Below, piece after piece: positions 18,071-27,208 of a stretch of 64,000 nt of DNA (position 1 is the stretch's first letter; each line of letters begins with the position of its first letter). The stretch covers positions 4,535,001 to 4,599,000 of the forward strand of contig NZ_CP059164.1 in NCBI RefSeq assembly GCF_013466985.1, read 5' to 3'. The notes under the pieces were generated by a model. It did no database searches. It was not told where the DNA came from and worked only from the letters and a program-made list of their open reading frames with translations. The position numbers were made by a program, and so were the translations under genes. The DNA comes from Nocardioides ungokensis (GTDB lineage Bacteria; Actinomycetota; Actinomycetes; Propionibacteriales; Nocardioidaceae).

Positions 18071-18144
18071 CATGTAACGCGGTGTCCACGGTGCTCCTGC
18101 GGTGTCGCGGCACCGCACCGGTGACGTGGACACCGCGTTACATG
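18071..18144. repeat. Long perfect inverted repeat with nested hairpin between convergent genes
   Basis: CATGTAACGCGGTGTCCACG (18071-18090) is repeated perfectly in inverted form at 18125-18144. The 34-base spacer holds a second perfect hairpin, TGCGGTG (18098-18104) and CACCGCA (18111-18117). It lies between the convergent LLM and ABC1 genes, so a bidirectional terminator is possible. The long arms and the nested structure are more elaborate than the other terminators here, and a dispersed repeat or cruciform binding site is an alternative. Confidence 0.7.
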
Positions 18145-18148
18145 TGAC

Positions 18149-19834
18149 TCAGCCGGCCCGGCCGCCGGGGTTGCCCTGCCGGGCGGCCTGGGCGACCTTG
18201 CGATCGGTCAGCACGATCCAGCCTGCGAGGGCGGCGCCGGCGAGGACCGCGAAGAGGAACAGGCACATCGCGATCGCGGGGTAGCCGAGGATCCGGTGAT
18301 CGGTGGGCACGCGCATCATCAGGGCCGCACCGAGCACCGTGGCGGCGATGACGAGCCCCAGCGTGACCCGGTTGGCCACCCGCTGCAGGACGGTGTGGAG
18401 CTGCTCCTCGTCGATCGTGCGCACCCGCATCGTGAACTCGCCCTCCGCGAGCGCGTCGAGGATCCGGTTGCCGCGCTTGGGCAGCAGCGAGGTGAACTCC
18501 TTGGCCTCGATCGCGGCCGCCATGATCCCGGCCGGGCTGACCTTGAGCCCGCTGGCGAGCAGCTCGCTGAGGTTGGACCGGATCGCTGCGGCCGGGTCGA
18601 AGTCGGGGTCGAGGTGCAGGGTCGTCTGGTCCAGGTTGAGCAGCGCCTTGCCGATCATCGACATCTCCGCGGGCGGACGCAGCCCGTGGGCGCCCGAGAT
18701 GCGGCTCAGCTCGACGAGCACCGTCCCGGCCTGCTGCTCCGCCCCGGCGGACGCCGCCTCGGAGACCAGGTGCGCGACCTCCCCGCGGAACGCCGCCGCG
18801 TCGTACTCCTCCAGCGGGTGGCCCATCCCGGCCAGTACCGCCGCCGCCTCCTCGCCGTCGCCGTCGCCGATCGCCAGCAGCAGCTTGGTGACCTTGTCCT
18901 GCAGGCGCGGCGGCACGGTCGCCACCATGCCCAGGTCCAGCAGGGCCAGCCGGCCGTCGTCGGTCAGCATCAGGTTGCCCGGGTGCGGGTCGGCGTGCAG
19001 GACGCCGTGGTCGAGCATCAGCCGCAGGTAGCAGCTGAACAGCTGCTCGACCATCGGGCCGGCGTCCACGTCGAGCAGCCCCAGCGGGCCGACGTCGGTG
19101 ACCTTGCGGCCCTCGATCCGCTCCATCGTGAGCACCCGCGAGGAGGAGTGGTCGAGGATCGGCTCGGGCACCACGATCAGGTCGTACTGCCCGGTCAGGT
19201 CGCGGAACCTGAGCAGGTTGCGCGCCTCCCGGCGGTAGTCGAGCTCCCCGGCCAGGGACCGGCGGAACTGGCTGAGCAGCTGCTCGAAGCCGAAGCGCCG
19301 TCCGGCGTCCGTGTGCTTGTCCGCGAGGCCTGCCAGCCGGGCCAGCGTCTCCATGTCGTCGCGGGCGATCTCGCGGGCCTCGGGCCGCTGGACCTTGACC
19401 ACGACCTCCCGGCCGCTGGGCAGGGTGGCCCGGTGGACCTGCCCCAGGGAGGCCGCCGCCATCGGCTCGCGCTCGAAGTCCGCGAACAGGTGCCGGACCT
19501 GGCCGCCGAGCTCGGCCTCGACGATCTCCTCGACCTGCTCGTAGGGGAACGGCTCGGCGCTGTCCTGGAGCCGGGCCAGCGCAGTCGTGTAGGCGGCCGG
19601 CAACAGGTCGAAGCGAGTGGAGAGCAGCTGGCCGAGCTTGATGTACGTCGGGCCGAGCTCCTCGAGGTCGCGGGCGAAGGCGTCGGCCTTCTCCGCATCC
19701 CCCATCGGCGGCTCCTCGTCGAAGGAGAACTCGTCCAGGCCGGCCCCCGCGACCAGGTCGGAGCGGCCGTGCCGGACCAGCAGCCGCGCGATGGCGGCGT
19801 ACCGCCCGACGTTCTTGGGGTTCAGGGATGCCAT
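18149..19834 (-). CDS. ABC1/AarF (UbiB-like) atypical kinase
   Basis: This 561-residue protein has the ABC1 kinase-like core: ELGPTYIKLGQLLSTRFDLLP (the KxGQ motif), PMAAASLGQVHRATLPSGREV (Ala-rich loop), VVVKVQRP (Lys), then HGVLHADPHPGNLMLTDDG and LALLDLGMV for metal binding. Two C-terminal membrane spans follow (VTLGLVIAATVLGAALMM and AIAMCLFLFAVLAGAALAGWIVL), as in UbiB. The family supports isoprenoid lipid/quinone handling by an ATPase-like activity. ATG 19834 is chosen because CATGCT ends six bases upstream and the frame further upstream overlaps another gene. Confidence 0.88.
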   Translation of the reverse strand: MASLNPKNVGRYAAIARLLVRHGRSDLVAGAGLDEFSFDEEPPMGDAEKADAFARDLEELGPTYIKLGQLLSTRFDLLPAAYTTALARLQDSAEPFPYEQVEEIVEAELGGQVRHLFADFEREPMAAASLGQVHRATLPSGREVVVKVQRPEAREIARDDMETLARLAGLADKHTDAGRRFGFEQLLSQFRRSLAGELDYRREARNLLRFRDLTGQYDLIVVPEPILDHSSSRVLTMERIEGRKVTDVGPLGLLDVDAGPMVEQLFSCYLRLMLDHGVLHADPHPGNLMLTDDGRLALLDLGMVATVPPRLQDKVTKLLLAIGDGDGEEAAAVLAGMGHPLEEYDAAAFRGEVAHLVSEAASAGAEQQAGTVLVELSRISGAHGLRPPAEMSMIGKALLNLDQTTLHLDPDFDPAAAIRSNLSELLASGLKVSPAGIMAAAIEAKEFTSLLPKRGNRILDALAEGEFTMRVRTIDEEQLHTVLQRVANRVTLGLVIAATVLGAALMMRVPTDHRILGYPAIAMCLFLFAVLAGAALAGWIVLTDRKVAQAARQGNPGGRAG

Positions 19835-19893
19835 GGGGTCAGCATGACGCCCTCGATGCGCCCGGCCTCTGGTGGGCCCGCCCCGCGGCCGGC

Positions 19894-20253
19894 TCAACCG
19901 AGCCGTTCGCTCCGCAGGGCCCGGACCACGCGCGTGATCAGGTCGTAGGGGACCGCCTCGTCGAGCGGGAACCGGCCGGTGCCCTTGGTCGCGCGGTACG
20001 GCGCCAGGTCCGCCTCGAGGTCGGAGCCCGGCTGCGCGGCGGGCAGCGGATAGACGCTGACATAGCTGGTCCAGCCCGCGAAGTGCACGACCGAGCGACC
20101 GCCCACCTTGTAGGTCGGCATGTCGTAGGCGATGGTCTCGACCGCGTCCGGGAGCGCCTCCCGGATCGCCCCACGCACCCCCTCGAGCACCGGCCGGACG
20201 TCTTCGGGGAACGACGCGAGGTAGTCCTCCACCCGGGCGAACCGCGCGGTCAC
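19894..20253 (-). CDS. DUF1801 (YdhG/frataxin-like) protein
   Basis: This 119-residue protein matches DUF1801 throughout: VEDYLASFPEDVRPVLEGVRGAIREALPD in outline, then IAYDMPTYKVGGRSVVHFAGW, SVYPLP and KGTGRFPLDEAVPYDLITRVVR. Relatives such as B. subtilis YdhG are frataxin-like and may handle iron. The GTG start overlaps the TGA of the DUF429-RelA gene by four bases (GTGA), so translation is coupled to it. Confidence 0.82.
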   Translation of the reverse strand: MTARFARVEDYLASFPEDVRPVLEGVRGAIREALPDAVETIAYDMPTYKVGGRSVVHFAGWTSYVSVYPLPAAQPGSDLEADLAPYRATKGTGRFPLDEAVPYDLITRVVRALRSERLG

Positions 20254-22013
20254 GAGTCACCCTGGAGCTTCTGGAGGCGGGTGCGCAGCAGCGGCTCGCG
20301 GTGGCTGTTGCCGTGCAGCGCGAGGTAGCGCTCGCCGTACGCCGCGAGCAGGGCGTCGTCGAGGCGCCGCACCGCGCCGGGCGGGTAGCGGTAGCCCATC
20401 CGCTCGTTGAGCGTGGCGCTGTCGACCGACCGGAGCACCTCGGCCAGCTCGTCGAGCGAGGTGATCCCGACCTCCAGCAGCAGCCCGGAGATCCACGTGT
20501 AGTGGTCGGTCCGCGACCAGCCGGCGTCGGCGTACTGCCCGGCGAGGAAGGCGGCCAGCTCCCGCGGGCTGATCCGCGGGTCGTCGTCGGCGGACTCGGC
20601 GGGGGCGCTGCTCAGGCCCTGCTGGAGCCGGTCACGGATCGTGGAGAACTCCCGGTCGGCCAGCTCGAGCAGTCCGGCCGCCAGCGTGAACCGGCGGTCG
20701 AAGTCGGGCACGTGCTCGTCGGGGATGGTGCCCTTGTAGCGGATGTCGTGCTCGAACTCCGCCCACGCGTGCTGCAGCACCGTCCGGATCTGCACCTGCG
20801 TGCTCCGCTCCCGCAACAGCTCGTACGCCGGCTGGCTCGCGCGCACCGCGTCCAGCCCGATCAGCAGGTGCCTGCTGGCGTAGCCGAACCGCCCCTGGCT
20901 CGCGGTCTCCCGCCCCATGTCCCGGTCGTCGTGGACCACGACCTGGTCGCCGAGCAGGTCGGCCACCGCGGCCACGTCGCTGTGCACGTAGGTGATCACC
21001 CGGACGCCGATCACGTCGGTGATGTCCCGCAGCGGGTCGGGGAAGGCCGGCTCGCCGTCGACGACGCGCGCGGCCTTGGTGGCGAACGACGCGACACTCT
21101 TGGCCCTCCCGGTCACGCTGAGGTAGTTGATGCCGGCGTCGTCGAGGATCGTCTGCACCAGCGCCACCGCCTGGTCGGCGGCCTGGCGCAGGGTCGCGTG
21201 CTGCGCGGCGTACTCACGCACGGCGACGCGCACCGGGTCCTCGACCGCCGCCACCCGACGCTCCCGCGGCGTCGGCCGGAGCCCCTCGGGCAGGGTCGGC
21301 GTGACGATGTAGCCGCCGGCGAAGTCGCCGTACGTCGAGGTCAGCTCGGGCCGGCGCACGGCGAACAGCCCGACATACGCGCACACCACGGCGTCGACCT
21401 GGTCCTCGACGACCCGCAGCTCGCTCTTGCGGGTGGCGTCCTCGACCCGGACCACCAGCTCCTTCCAAGGGCCGTTGACGCTCAGCGCCGGGTCGGCGTC
21501 CGCGAGGCCCTCGAGGAGCCCCATCAGCACGAGCAGCTCGCCGCGCAGCGCCTCGAGGGAGCGGCCGGTCTTGTTCTTGTACTTCAGGGTGCGGCCGAGC
21601 CGGAACAGCGCGACCGTCGCCGGGTGCGGGTAGACCTCGATGGCACGGCGGGCCCGCCCCGAGCGGGGGTTCATGTCCAGGCCGAGGCGCGAGCAGAGCC
21701 GCGCGCCCCGGGGACCGCCCGGCCCGGCCAGCTCCGGCTTGCCGGTGTTCGCGGGGTGCGCGCCGGCGTCGAAGCGAGCGAAGTCGCGGTTGAGGTCCGC
21801 CTCCGCCGGCCGGTTGCCGGTGGCGTTGGGGACGATCAGCGGCGCGTCGATCGCGACCAGGCAGTCGCCCTCGACGTACGGCGCCAGCGCGTCCACGATC
21901 TCGTCGTCGGTGCCTGCGGCCGAGAGGTGCACCAGGCGACCGGACTCGTCGAGGACGGCGAGGCCGGTGGGCTTGCGCTGCCCCCACGCGAGGTCGACAC
22001 CGACGAAGTACAT
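20250..22013 (-). CDS. DUF429 nuclease-like domain fused to RelA/SpoT synthetase domain
   Basis: This 587-residue protein has two domains. Residues 1 to about 242 are DUF429, an RNase H-like fold, with YFVGVDLAWG, CLVAIDAPLIVPN and RAIEVYPHPATVALF giving acidic residues typical of a nuclease site. Residues about 265-460 are a RelA/SpoT synthetase domain: GRAKSVASFATK, ITDVIGVRVITY, RFGYASRHLLIGL, VQIRTVLQHAWAEFEHDIRYK. A helical tail follows. The Glu that normally precedes the VQIRT motif is Gln here (TQVQIRT), which may weaken or alter pyrophosphate transfer. No HD hydrolase domain is present. CAGGCT ends six bases before the ATG. It is coupled to DUF1801 downstream. Confidence 0.85.
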   Translation of the reverse strand: MYFVGVDLAWGQRKPTGLAVLDESGRLVHLSAAGTDDEIVDALAPYVEGDCLVAIDAPLIVPNATGNRPAEADLNRDFARFDAGAHPANTGKPELAGPGGPRGARLCSRLGLDMNPRSGRARRAIEVYPHPATVALFRLGRTLKYKNKTGRSLEALRGELLVLMGLLEGLADADPALSVNGPWKELVVRVEDATRKSELRVVEDQVDAVVCAYVGLFAVRRPELTSTYGDFAGGYIVTPTLPEGLRPTPRERRVAAVEDPVRVAVREYAAQHATLRQAADQAVALVQTILDDAGINYLSVTGRAKSVASFATKAARVVDGEPAFPDPLRDITDVIGVRVITYVHSDVAAVADLLGDQVVVHDDRDMGRETASQGRFGYASRHLLIGLDAVRASQPAYELLRERSTQVQIRTVLQHAWAEFEHDIRYKGTIPDEHVPDFDRRFTLAAGLLELADREFSTIRDRLQQGLSSAPAESADDDPRISPRELAAFLAGQYADAGWSRTDHYTWISGLLLEVGITSLDELAEVLRSVDSATLNERMGYRYPPGAVRRLDDALLAAYGERYLALHGNSHREPLLRTRLQKLQGDS

Positions 22014-22063
22014 GGCTGCAGCCTGCCCTATCCACCGTCGTCCACGCCCGCAAGGATGGGCGC

Positions 22064-23802
22064 ATGCCGCACACCGATGCTCCCTGGTGGACCACCTCGG
22101 TCGTCTACCAGGTCTATCCGCGCAGCTTCGCCGACTCCGACGGGGACGGGATCGGCGACCTCGCGGGCATCACCGGGCGGCTGGACCACCTCGAGCGGCT
22201 CGGCGTCGACGTGCTGTGGCTCTCGCCGATCTACCCCTCGCCGCAGGACGACAACGGCTACGACATCAGCGACTACCAGGGCGTCGATCCCCTCTTCGGC
22301 ACCCTCCCCGACCTCGACGAGCTGATCGCCCAGGCGCACGCGCGCGGTATCCGGGTCGTGATGGACCTCGTGGTCAACCACACCTCCGACGAGCACCCGT
22401 GGTTCGTCGAGTCGCGCTCCTCGACCGACAACCCGAAGCGCGACTGGTACTGGTGGCGCCCGGCCCGGCCGGGCACCGTCCCCGGCGAGCCCGGCGCGGA
22501 GCCCACCAACTGGGGGTCGTTCTTCTCAGGGCCCACCTGGGAGTACGACGAGACGACGGGCGAGTACTACCTGCACCTGTTCAGCCGCAAGCAGCCCGAC
22601 CTCAACTGGGAGAACCCCGAGGTGCGCCGGGCCGTCCACCAGATGATGCGGTGGTGGCTCGACCGCGGCGTCGACGGCTTCCGGATGGACGTCATCAACA
22701 TGCTCTCCAAGGACCTCCCACCGCGCGACGGAGTCGTGCCGACGGCGGGAGCGCGACGGGGTGGTGCCACCCGGCGGGACGCAGGGGGACGGGGGGCCCT
22801 ACTACCTGTGCGGCCCGCGCATCCACGAGTTCCTCGCCGAGATGCACGCCGAGGTCGTCGCCGGCCACGAGGCCACGCTCCTGACCGTCGGCGAGATGCC
22901 CGGCGTCACGGTCGAGCAGGCCCGGCTCTTCACCGACCCGGCCCGCCACGAGGTGGACATGGTCTTCCAGTTCGAGCACGTCTCCCTCGACCAGGGGACG
23001 GCAAGTGGGACGTGCGCCCGCTGGAGCTGACCGCGCTCAAGAGGTCGCTGGGACGCTGGCAGGAGGGCCTGGCCGAGGTCGGCTGGAACAGCCTCTACTG
23101 GAACAACCACGACCAGCCGCGTGCGGTGTCGCGGTTCGGTGACGACGGGGAGCACCGGGTCCGCTCCGCCAAGCTCCTCGGCACCGTGCTGCACCTGCAC
23201 CGAGGCACGCCGTACGTCTACCAGGGCGAGGAGCTCGGCATGGCCAACGCGCCGTTCGCCGCCCTCGAGGACTTCCGCGACATCGAGGCGCTCAACCACT
23301 ACCGGCACGCGGTCGCGCTGGGCGCCGACCCCGACGAGGTGCTCGCCGCGCTGCGGACGATGGGGCGCGACAACGCGCGCACGCCCATGCAGTGGGACGC
23401 CTCCCCCCACGCCGGCTTCACCACGGGCACGCCGTGGATCCCGGTCAACCCCGACCACGTCGAGGTCAACGCCGAGGCAGCCCTGGCCGACCCCGACTCG
23501 GTCTTCCACCACTACCGGCGGCTGATCGAGCTGCGCCGGACGGTGCCGGCCGTCGCCCTCGGCGACTTCACGATGCTCCTGCCCGACGACCCGGTCGTCT
23601 ACGCTTCACGCGAACCCGGCGCCTCGACGACGTGGAGCTGCTCACCGTCGCCAACTTCTCCGGCGACCCGGTGTGCCCCGACGTCCCCGGCTGGTCGGAG
23701 TGGGTGCTGGCCGAGCTGCTGCTGGGCAACGTCGCGGACCCGACCGGTCCGGAGCTCGCGCCCTGGGAGGCCCGGGTCTACCGGCGCACGGGCAGCGCCT
23801 GA
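22064..23802 (+). CDS. GH13 alpha-glucosidase / oligo-1,6-glucosidase-like (three frameshifts)
   Basis: About 579 residues of a GH13 enzyme. VVYQVYPRSFADSDGDGIGDL opens the barrel. Region I is DLVVNH, region II GVDGFRMDVIN (nucleophile Asp), region III TVGEMPG (acid Glu) and region IV NNHDQPR. The C-terminal beta domain ends VELLTVANFSGDP to EARVYRRTGSA. The frame changes near 22720-22755, 22994-22998 (a G run) and 23604, each time resuming the expected family sequence. Net length is one base short of an open frame. It probably hydrolyses alpha-glucosidic bonds of maltose, isomaltose or trehalose derivatives in the cytoplasm. AAGGAT ends six bases before the ATG. Confidence 0.82.
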
Positions 23803-23885
23803 GGGCCCTCCCGCATCCCCAGTTCTGGGCAAGCGTGCGACCTCCGCGGCCCCGTAGCGTCGAGGCGGGACCACGGGGAGGCGCC

Positions 23886-24467
23886 ATGGAGAGCGAGTGG
23901 CTCAGCGTCGGCTGGAAGGCGCTGGTCGTGCGCGGCACGATCGCGGTCGTGTTCGGCATCCTGGCGATGGTCTGGCCGCTCGAGACCGCGACGGCTCTCG
24001 CGCTGCTGTGGGGCATCTGGGCGGTCGCCGACGGCGTGGGCGCGCTGGCCCAGGCGTTCTGGCCCGGCTCGGAGTCCGGGTCGCGCTGGCTGCTCGGTGC
24101 CATGGGAGGCCTGGCCCTGGTGGTCGGCATCCTCGCGATCACCTCGCCGCAGCTCACCGCGGTCGCGCTGACCTGGATCCTCGGCATCTGGCTGGTCGCC
24201 CGCGGCGTGTTCGAGCTGATGGCCGCCGCGATGTCGCACGTGACGATGCACCGCGGGCTGCTCGCGCTCGTCGGGCTGCTCGACCTGGTGCTGGGCTTGC
24301 TGTTCGTGCTCAACCCGGGCAAGTCGGTCGTCGGGATCGCCGTGCTGCTAGGCGTGATCGCGCTGGCCTGGGGCGCGGTGCTCGTGACCGTCGGCCTGTG
24401 GGTGCGCCACGAGGAGGAGGGGTACGTCGGCCCAGCCGGCACCGGCCCGCACCCGACCGCCCTCTGA
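23886..24467 (+). CDS. HdeD/DUF308 family membrane protein
   Basis: This 193-residue protein has six membrane spans in three helical pairs, as in HdeD: ALVVRGTIAVVFGILAMVWP, ALALLWGIWAVADGVGALAQ, LLGAMGGLALVVGILAI, ALTWILGIWLVARGVFELM, GLLALVGLLDLVLGLLFVLN and GIAVLLGVIALAWGAVLVTVG. E. coli HdeD is linked to acid resistance; the function here is unknown. ATG 23886 follows a GGGGAGG, which decides the start against the longer open frame. The P450 gene follows after 23 bases. Confidence 0.82.
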   Translation: MESEWLSVGWKALVVRGTIAVVFGILAMVWPLETATALALLWGIWAVADGVGALAQAFWPGSESGSRWLLGAMGGLALVVGILAITSPQLTAVALTWILGIWLVARGVFELMAAAMSHVTMHRGLLALVGLLDLVLGLLFVLNPGKSVVGIAVLLGVIALAWGAVLVTVGLWVRHEEEGYVGPAGTGPHPTAL

Positions 24468-24490
24468 CCTCACCAGCCGCGGGAGCCGTC

Positions 24491-25705
24491 ATGGATCAGC
24501 CGGTTCGTTCCCCCGAGGTCGACCGTTGGCTCCTCGAGCTCACCCAGCCGGAGGGGCGCGCCGACCCCTACCCCCGCTACGAGGCGGTGCGGAACGCTGC
24601 TCCGGTGGCGCTCGCCGAGGACGGTGCGATCGTCCTCACCCGGTATGCCGACTGCCTGGCCGTGCTGCACGACCCGCGGTTCGGCCGCGCGGACCCCGAC
24701 GACGCGTTCGGTGCGGTCGGCCTGGCGAACTGGCGAGCCATGCCGGCGGTCTTCACCATCAGCACGAGCATGCTCTCCAGCAACCCTCCCCAGCACACCC
24801 GCCTGCGCCGCCTGGTGAGCAAGGCCTTCACGGCCAGGAGGGTCGAGCTCCTCCGCGCGTCGGTCGAAGACACGGTGGACGGCCTGCTCGCGCAGCTCGA
24901 GGGCGGCGGCGACTTCGTGGACCGGTTCGCCTTCCCGTTGCCCGTCGCCATCATCGGGGAGCTGCTGGGCGTGCCGCCTGCGGACCGGGCCGCCTTCCAG
25001 CCGTTGGTGCGCGACTGGACGATGGTGCTCGACGTGTTCACCCCGGAGGTCCTGGCCCGTGCGAACGACGCCGCCGCCGAGATCCGCGAGTACCTCCGCG
25101 CCCTCGCGCAGGAACGCCGGCGAGCACCCAGGGATGACCTGCTCAGCGCGCTCGTGCAGGTCGTCGACGAGGGTGACCGGCTGACCGAGGAGGAGCTGGT
25201 CACCATGGCGGCACTGCTCTTCGCCGCCGGCTTCGAGACGACGACTCACCTGCTCGGGAACGGGCTGGTCGCGCTCCTGGACCACCCCGACCAGGCCGAT
25301 GTCCTGCGACGGGAGGCCGACGTGGCGGCGTCCGCCGTCGAGGAGCTGCTGCGCTACGACAGCTCGGTCCAGATCTCCGGACGGCTGGCCCGCCAGGACA
25401 CCGAGGTCGCCGGCGTCGCCGTTCCGCAGGGGTCCAACCTGGTCTGCTACCTGGGGGCGGGCAACCGTGACCCGCAGCGGTTCGCCGATCCGCACCGGCT
25501 GGACCTGCACCGCCACGAGGGGGCACCCCTGTCCTTCGGCGGCGGCATCCACTACTGCCTCGGGGCGCCTCTCGCCCGCCTGGAGGCGCAGGTTGCGCTA
25601 CCGGCCCTGCTCCGGCGCTACCCGGACCTCCAGGTCGTGAGCGGTGCCGAACGCCGCGACAGCCTGACGCTGCGCGGCTACCTGAAGCTCCCCGTGCGCT
25701 GCTGA
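24491..25705 (+). CDS. Cytochrome P450
   Basis: This 404-residue soluble bacterial P450 is intact. The I-helix has AALLFAAGFETTTHLLGN with the oxygen-activating Thr. The ExxR motif is EELLR, and the heme loop FGGGIHYCLGAPLAR carries the Cys ligand. The C-helix region SNPPQHTRLRRLVSKAFTARR is typical of CYP105/107-type enzymes. It needs ferredoxin and reductase partners, and none is encoded nearby. The substrate is unknown. It may be cotranscribed with the HdeD-like gene. Confidence 0.9.
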   Translation: MDQPVRSPEVDRWLLELTQPEGRADPYPRYEAVRNAAPVALAEDGAIVLTRYADCLAVLHDPRFGRADPDDAFGAVGLANWRAMPAVFTISTSMLSSNPPQHTRLRRLVSKAFTARRVELLRASVEDTVDGLLAQLEGGGDFVDRFAFPLPVAIIGELLGVPPADRAAFQPLVRDWTMVLDVFTPEVLARANDAAAEIREYLRALAQERRRAPRDDLLSALVQVVDEGDRLTEEELVTMAALLFAAGFETTTHLLGNGLVALLDHPDQADVLRREADVAASAVEELLRYDSSVQISGRLARQDTEVAGVAVPQGSNLVCYLGAGNRDPQRFADPHRLDLHRHEGAPLSFGGGIHYCLGAPLARLEAQVALPALLRRYPDLQVVSGAERRDSLTLRGYLKLPVRC

Positions 25706-25730
25706 CGCGACCCCGCGGGACCGATCACAC

Positions 25731-27078
25731 TCAGGCCAACAGGTCCCGGCTGACCTGGTCGACGGTGCTGACGCCGGCGAGCGCCATCGTCAGGTCCAGC
25801 TCGGCCCACACGTGCTCCATGACCGCGCGGGCGCCCGCGGCGCCGCCGAGGGCGAGGCCGTAGACCCACGGCCGCCCGACGAGGCAGGCGTCCGCCCCGA
25901 GGGCGAGCGCCTTGAACACGTCGGCGCCGCTGCGGATGCCGCTGTCGAACAGCACCGGCACCCGGCCGTCGACCTCCTCCACGATCCCGGGCAGCGCGTC
26001 CAGTGACCCGATCGCCCCGTCCACCTGCCGCCCGCCGTGGTTGGAGACGACGATGCCGTCGACGCCGTGCTCGAGGGCGAGTGTGGCGTCCCGGGGGTCC
26101 TGGAGACCCTTGAGCACGATCGGCAGCGAGGTCCGCTCGCGCAGCCGGGCCAGGTCGTCCCAGGTCAGCGAGGAGCGGGAGAAGACGTCGAGGAACGTCT
26201 CGACCGCGGCGCGGGGCAGCGGCGAGCGCAGGTTGCCGAGCAGGTCGCCCGGGTAGTGCCGCGCCATGGAGACCAGCGCCTTCACCGCCGCCAGCGTCGG
26301 CCGCGGCGTCGGCTCCTGCGAAGGGGTCTTCGCCCGCTCCTCGACCAGCCGCCGGAACGCCGGGTCGCTGGTGTACTGCGCGATCCCCTCGGCGCGGGCG
26401 AACGGGAGATAGGCGACGTCGAGGTCGCGGGTGCGCCAGCCCAGCACGTGGGTGTCGAGGGTGACGACGATCGCCTCGCTGCCGATCGCCTCCGCGGGCC
26501 ACGAACGAGTCGACGACGTCGTCGTCCTTGCTCCAGTAGAGCTGGTACCACCGCGGGGAGTCCCCGAGCGCGGCCGCGGTCTCCTCCATCGGCAGCGAGC
26601 CCTGGGTCGAGATCACCATCGGCAGGCCCAGCCCGCGGGCCGCCTCCGCCACGGCGCGCTCGGCCTCGCGATGCGCCATCTCCAGCACCCCGATGGGCGC
26701 GAACAGCAGCGGCGCGGGGAGCCGGCGACCGAACAGCTCGACGGAGGTGTCGCGCTGCTCCACGTCGACGAGCATCCGCGGCACGATCCGGTGCCGGTCG
26801 AACGCCGCCAGGTTGGCGCGGGCGGTGTGCTGCTGGCCCGCGCTGCCGGCGACGTACGACCACGCCTGCGGGCTCATCCGCCGCTGCGCGGCCGCCTCCA
26901 GCGCGGCCGGCTCGACGGGGACCACGGGCCGGTGGCCGAAGACGCCGTCCCGGTAGATCCGCCCCTGCACCTCCCGGCCCCTGCTGACGACGCCGCTGAC
27001 GGCACTGCTCACGGCGCTGCTGACTGGGTTGCTGACAGGGCTGCTGACGGCCCGGTCCGGGTGCGTTCTCTCGGTCAC
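25731..27078 (-). CDS. lldD: FMN-dependent L-lactate dehydrogenase / alpha-hydroxyacid oxidase (frameshift)
   Basis: About 449 residues of the FMN alpha-hydroxyacid dehydrogenase barrel: SPQAWSYVAGSAGQQHT, LLFAPIGVLEMAHREAE, MVISTQGSLPMEE and RWYQLYWSKD. After the shift come LPIVLKGLQDPRDA (Lys), IVVSNHGGRQVDGA (catalytic His), PVLFDSGIRSGADVFKALALGA. The frame changes near 26495, where two bases of a CGCG run are missing or one is extra. GTG 27078 has AGGAG nine bases upstream. An unusual N-terminal extension of six VSxx tetrapeptides (residues about 11-34) precedes the catalytic part. It oxidises lactate or a related hydroxyacid, passing electrons to the respiratory chain in relatives. Confidence 0.83.
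26984..27056. repeat. 12-base degenerate tandem repeat encoding VSxx tetrapeptides
   Basis: About six units of 12 bases (consensus on the plus strand ggcgctgctgac) run through the 5' coding end of the FMN dehydrogenase gene. On the coding strand they give VSSP VSNP VSSA VSSA VSGV VSRG. The length is a multiple of three, so copy-number change would keep the frame. Confidence 0.75.
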
Positions 27079-27208
27079 CGGAGCAGTCTCCTACGTCGGG
27101 GTGGTCCGGGTCAGCCCTCGGACCATGACACGGACCCTGACGCGGACCTCGTCACGGCGACGTCGCGGACCATGGCGCAGCGGGCTCCCGGAGGCGCAGA
27201 CTCGTCCC

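Noticed and set aside
18296-19948. Long plus-strand open frame opposite the ABC1 kinase gene
   Set aside because: Composition is typical of antisense frames in GC-rich DNA, and the opposite strand has full ABC1 kinase motifs.
20250-20253. Toxin-antitoxin pair formed by the RelA-fusion and DUF1801 genes
   Set aside because: They are coupled, but DUF1801 proteins are frataxin-like and not known antitoxins. Recorded only as something to test.
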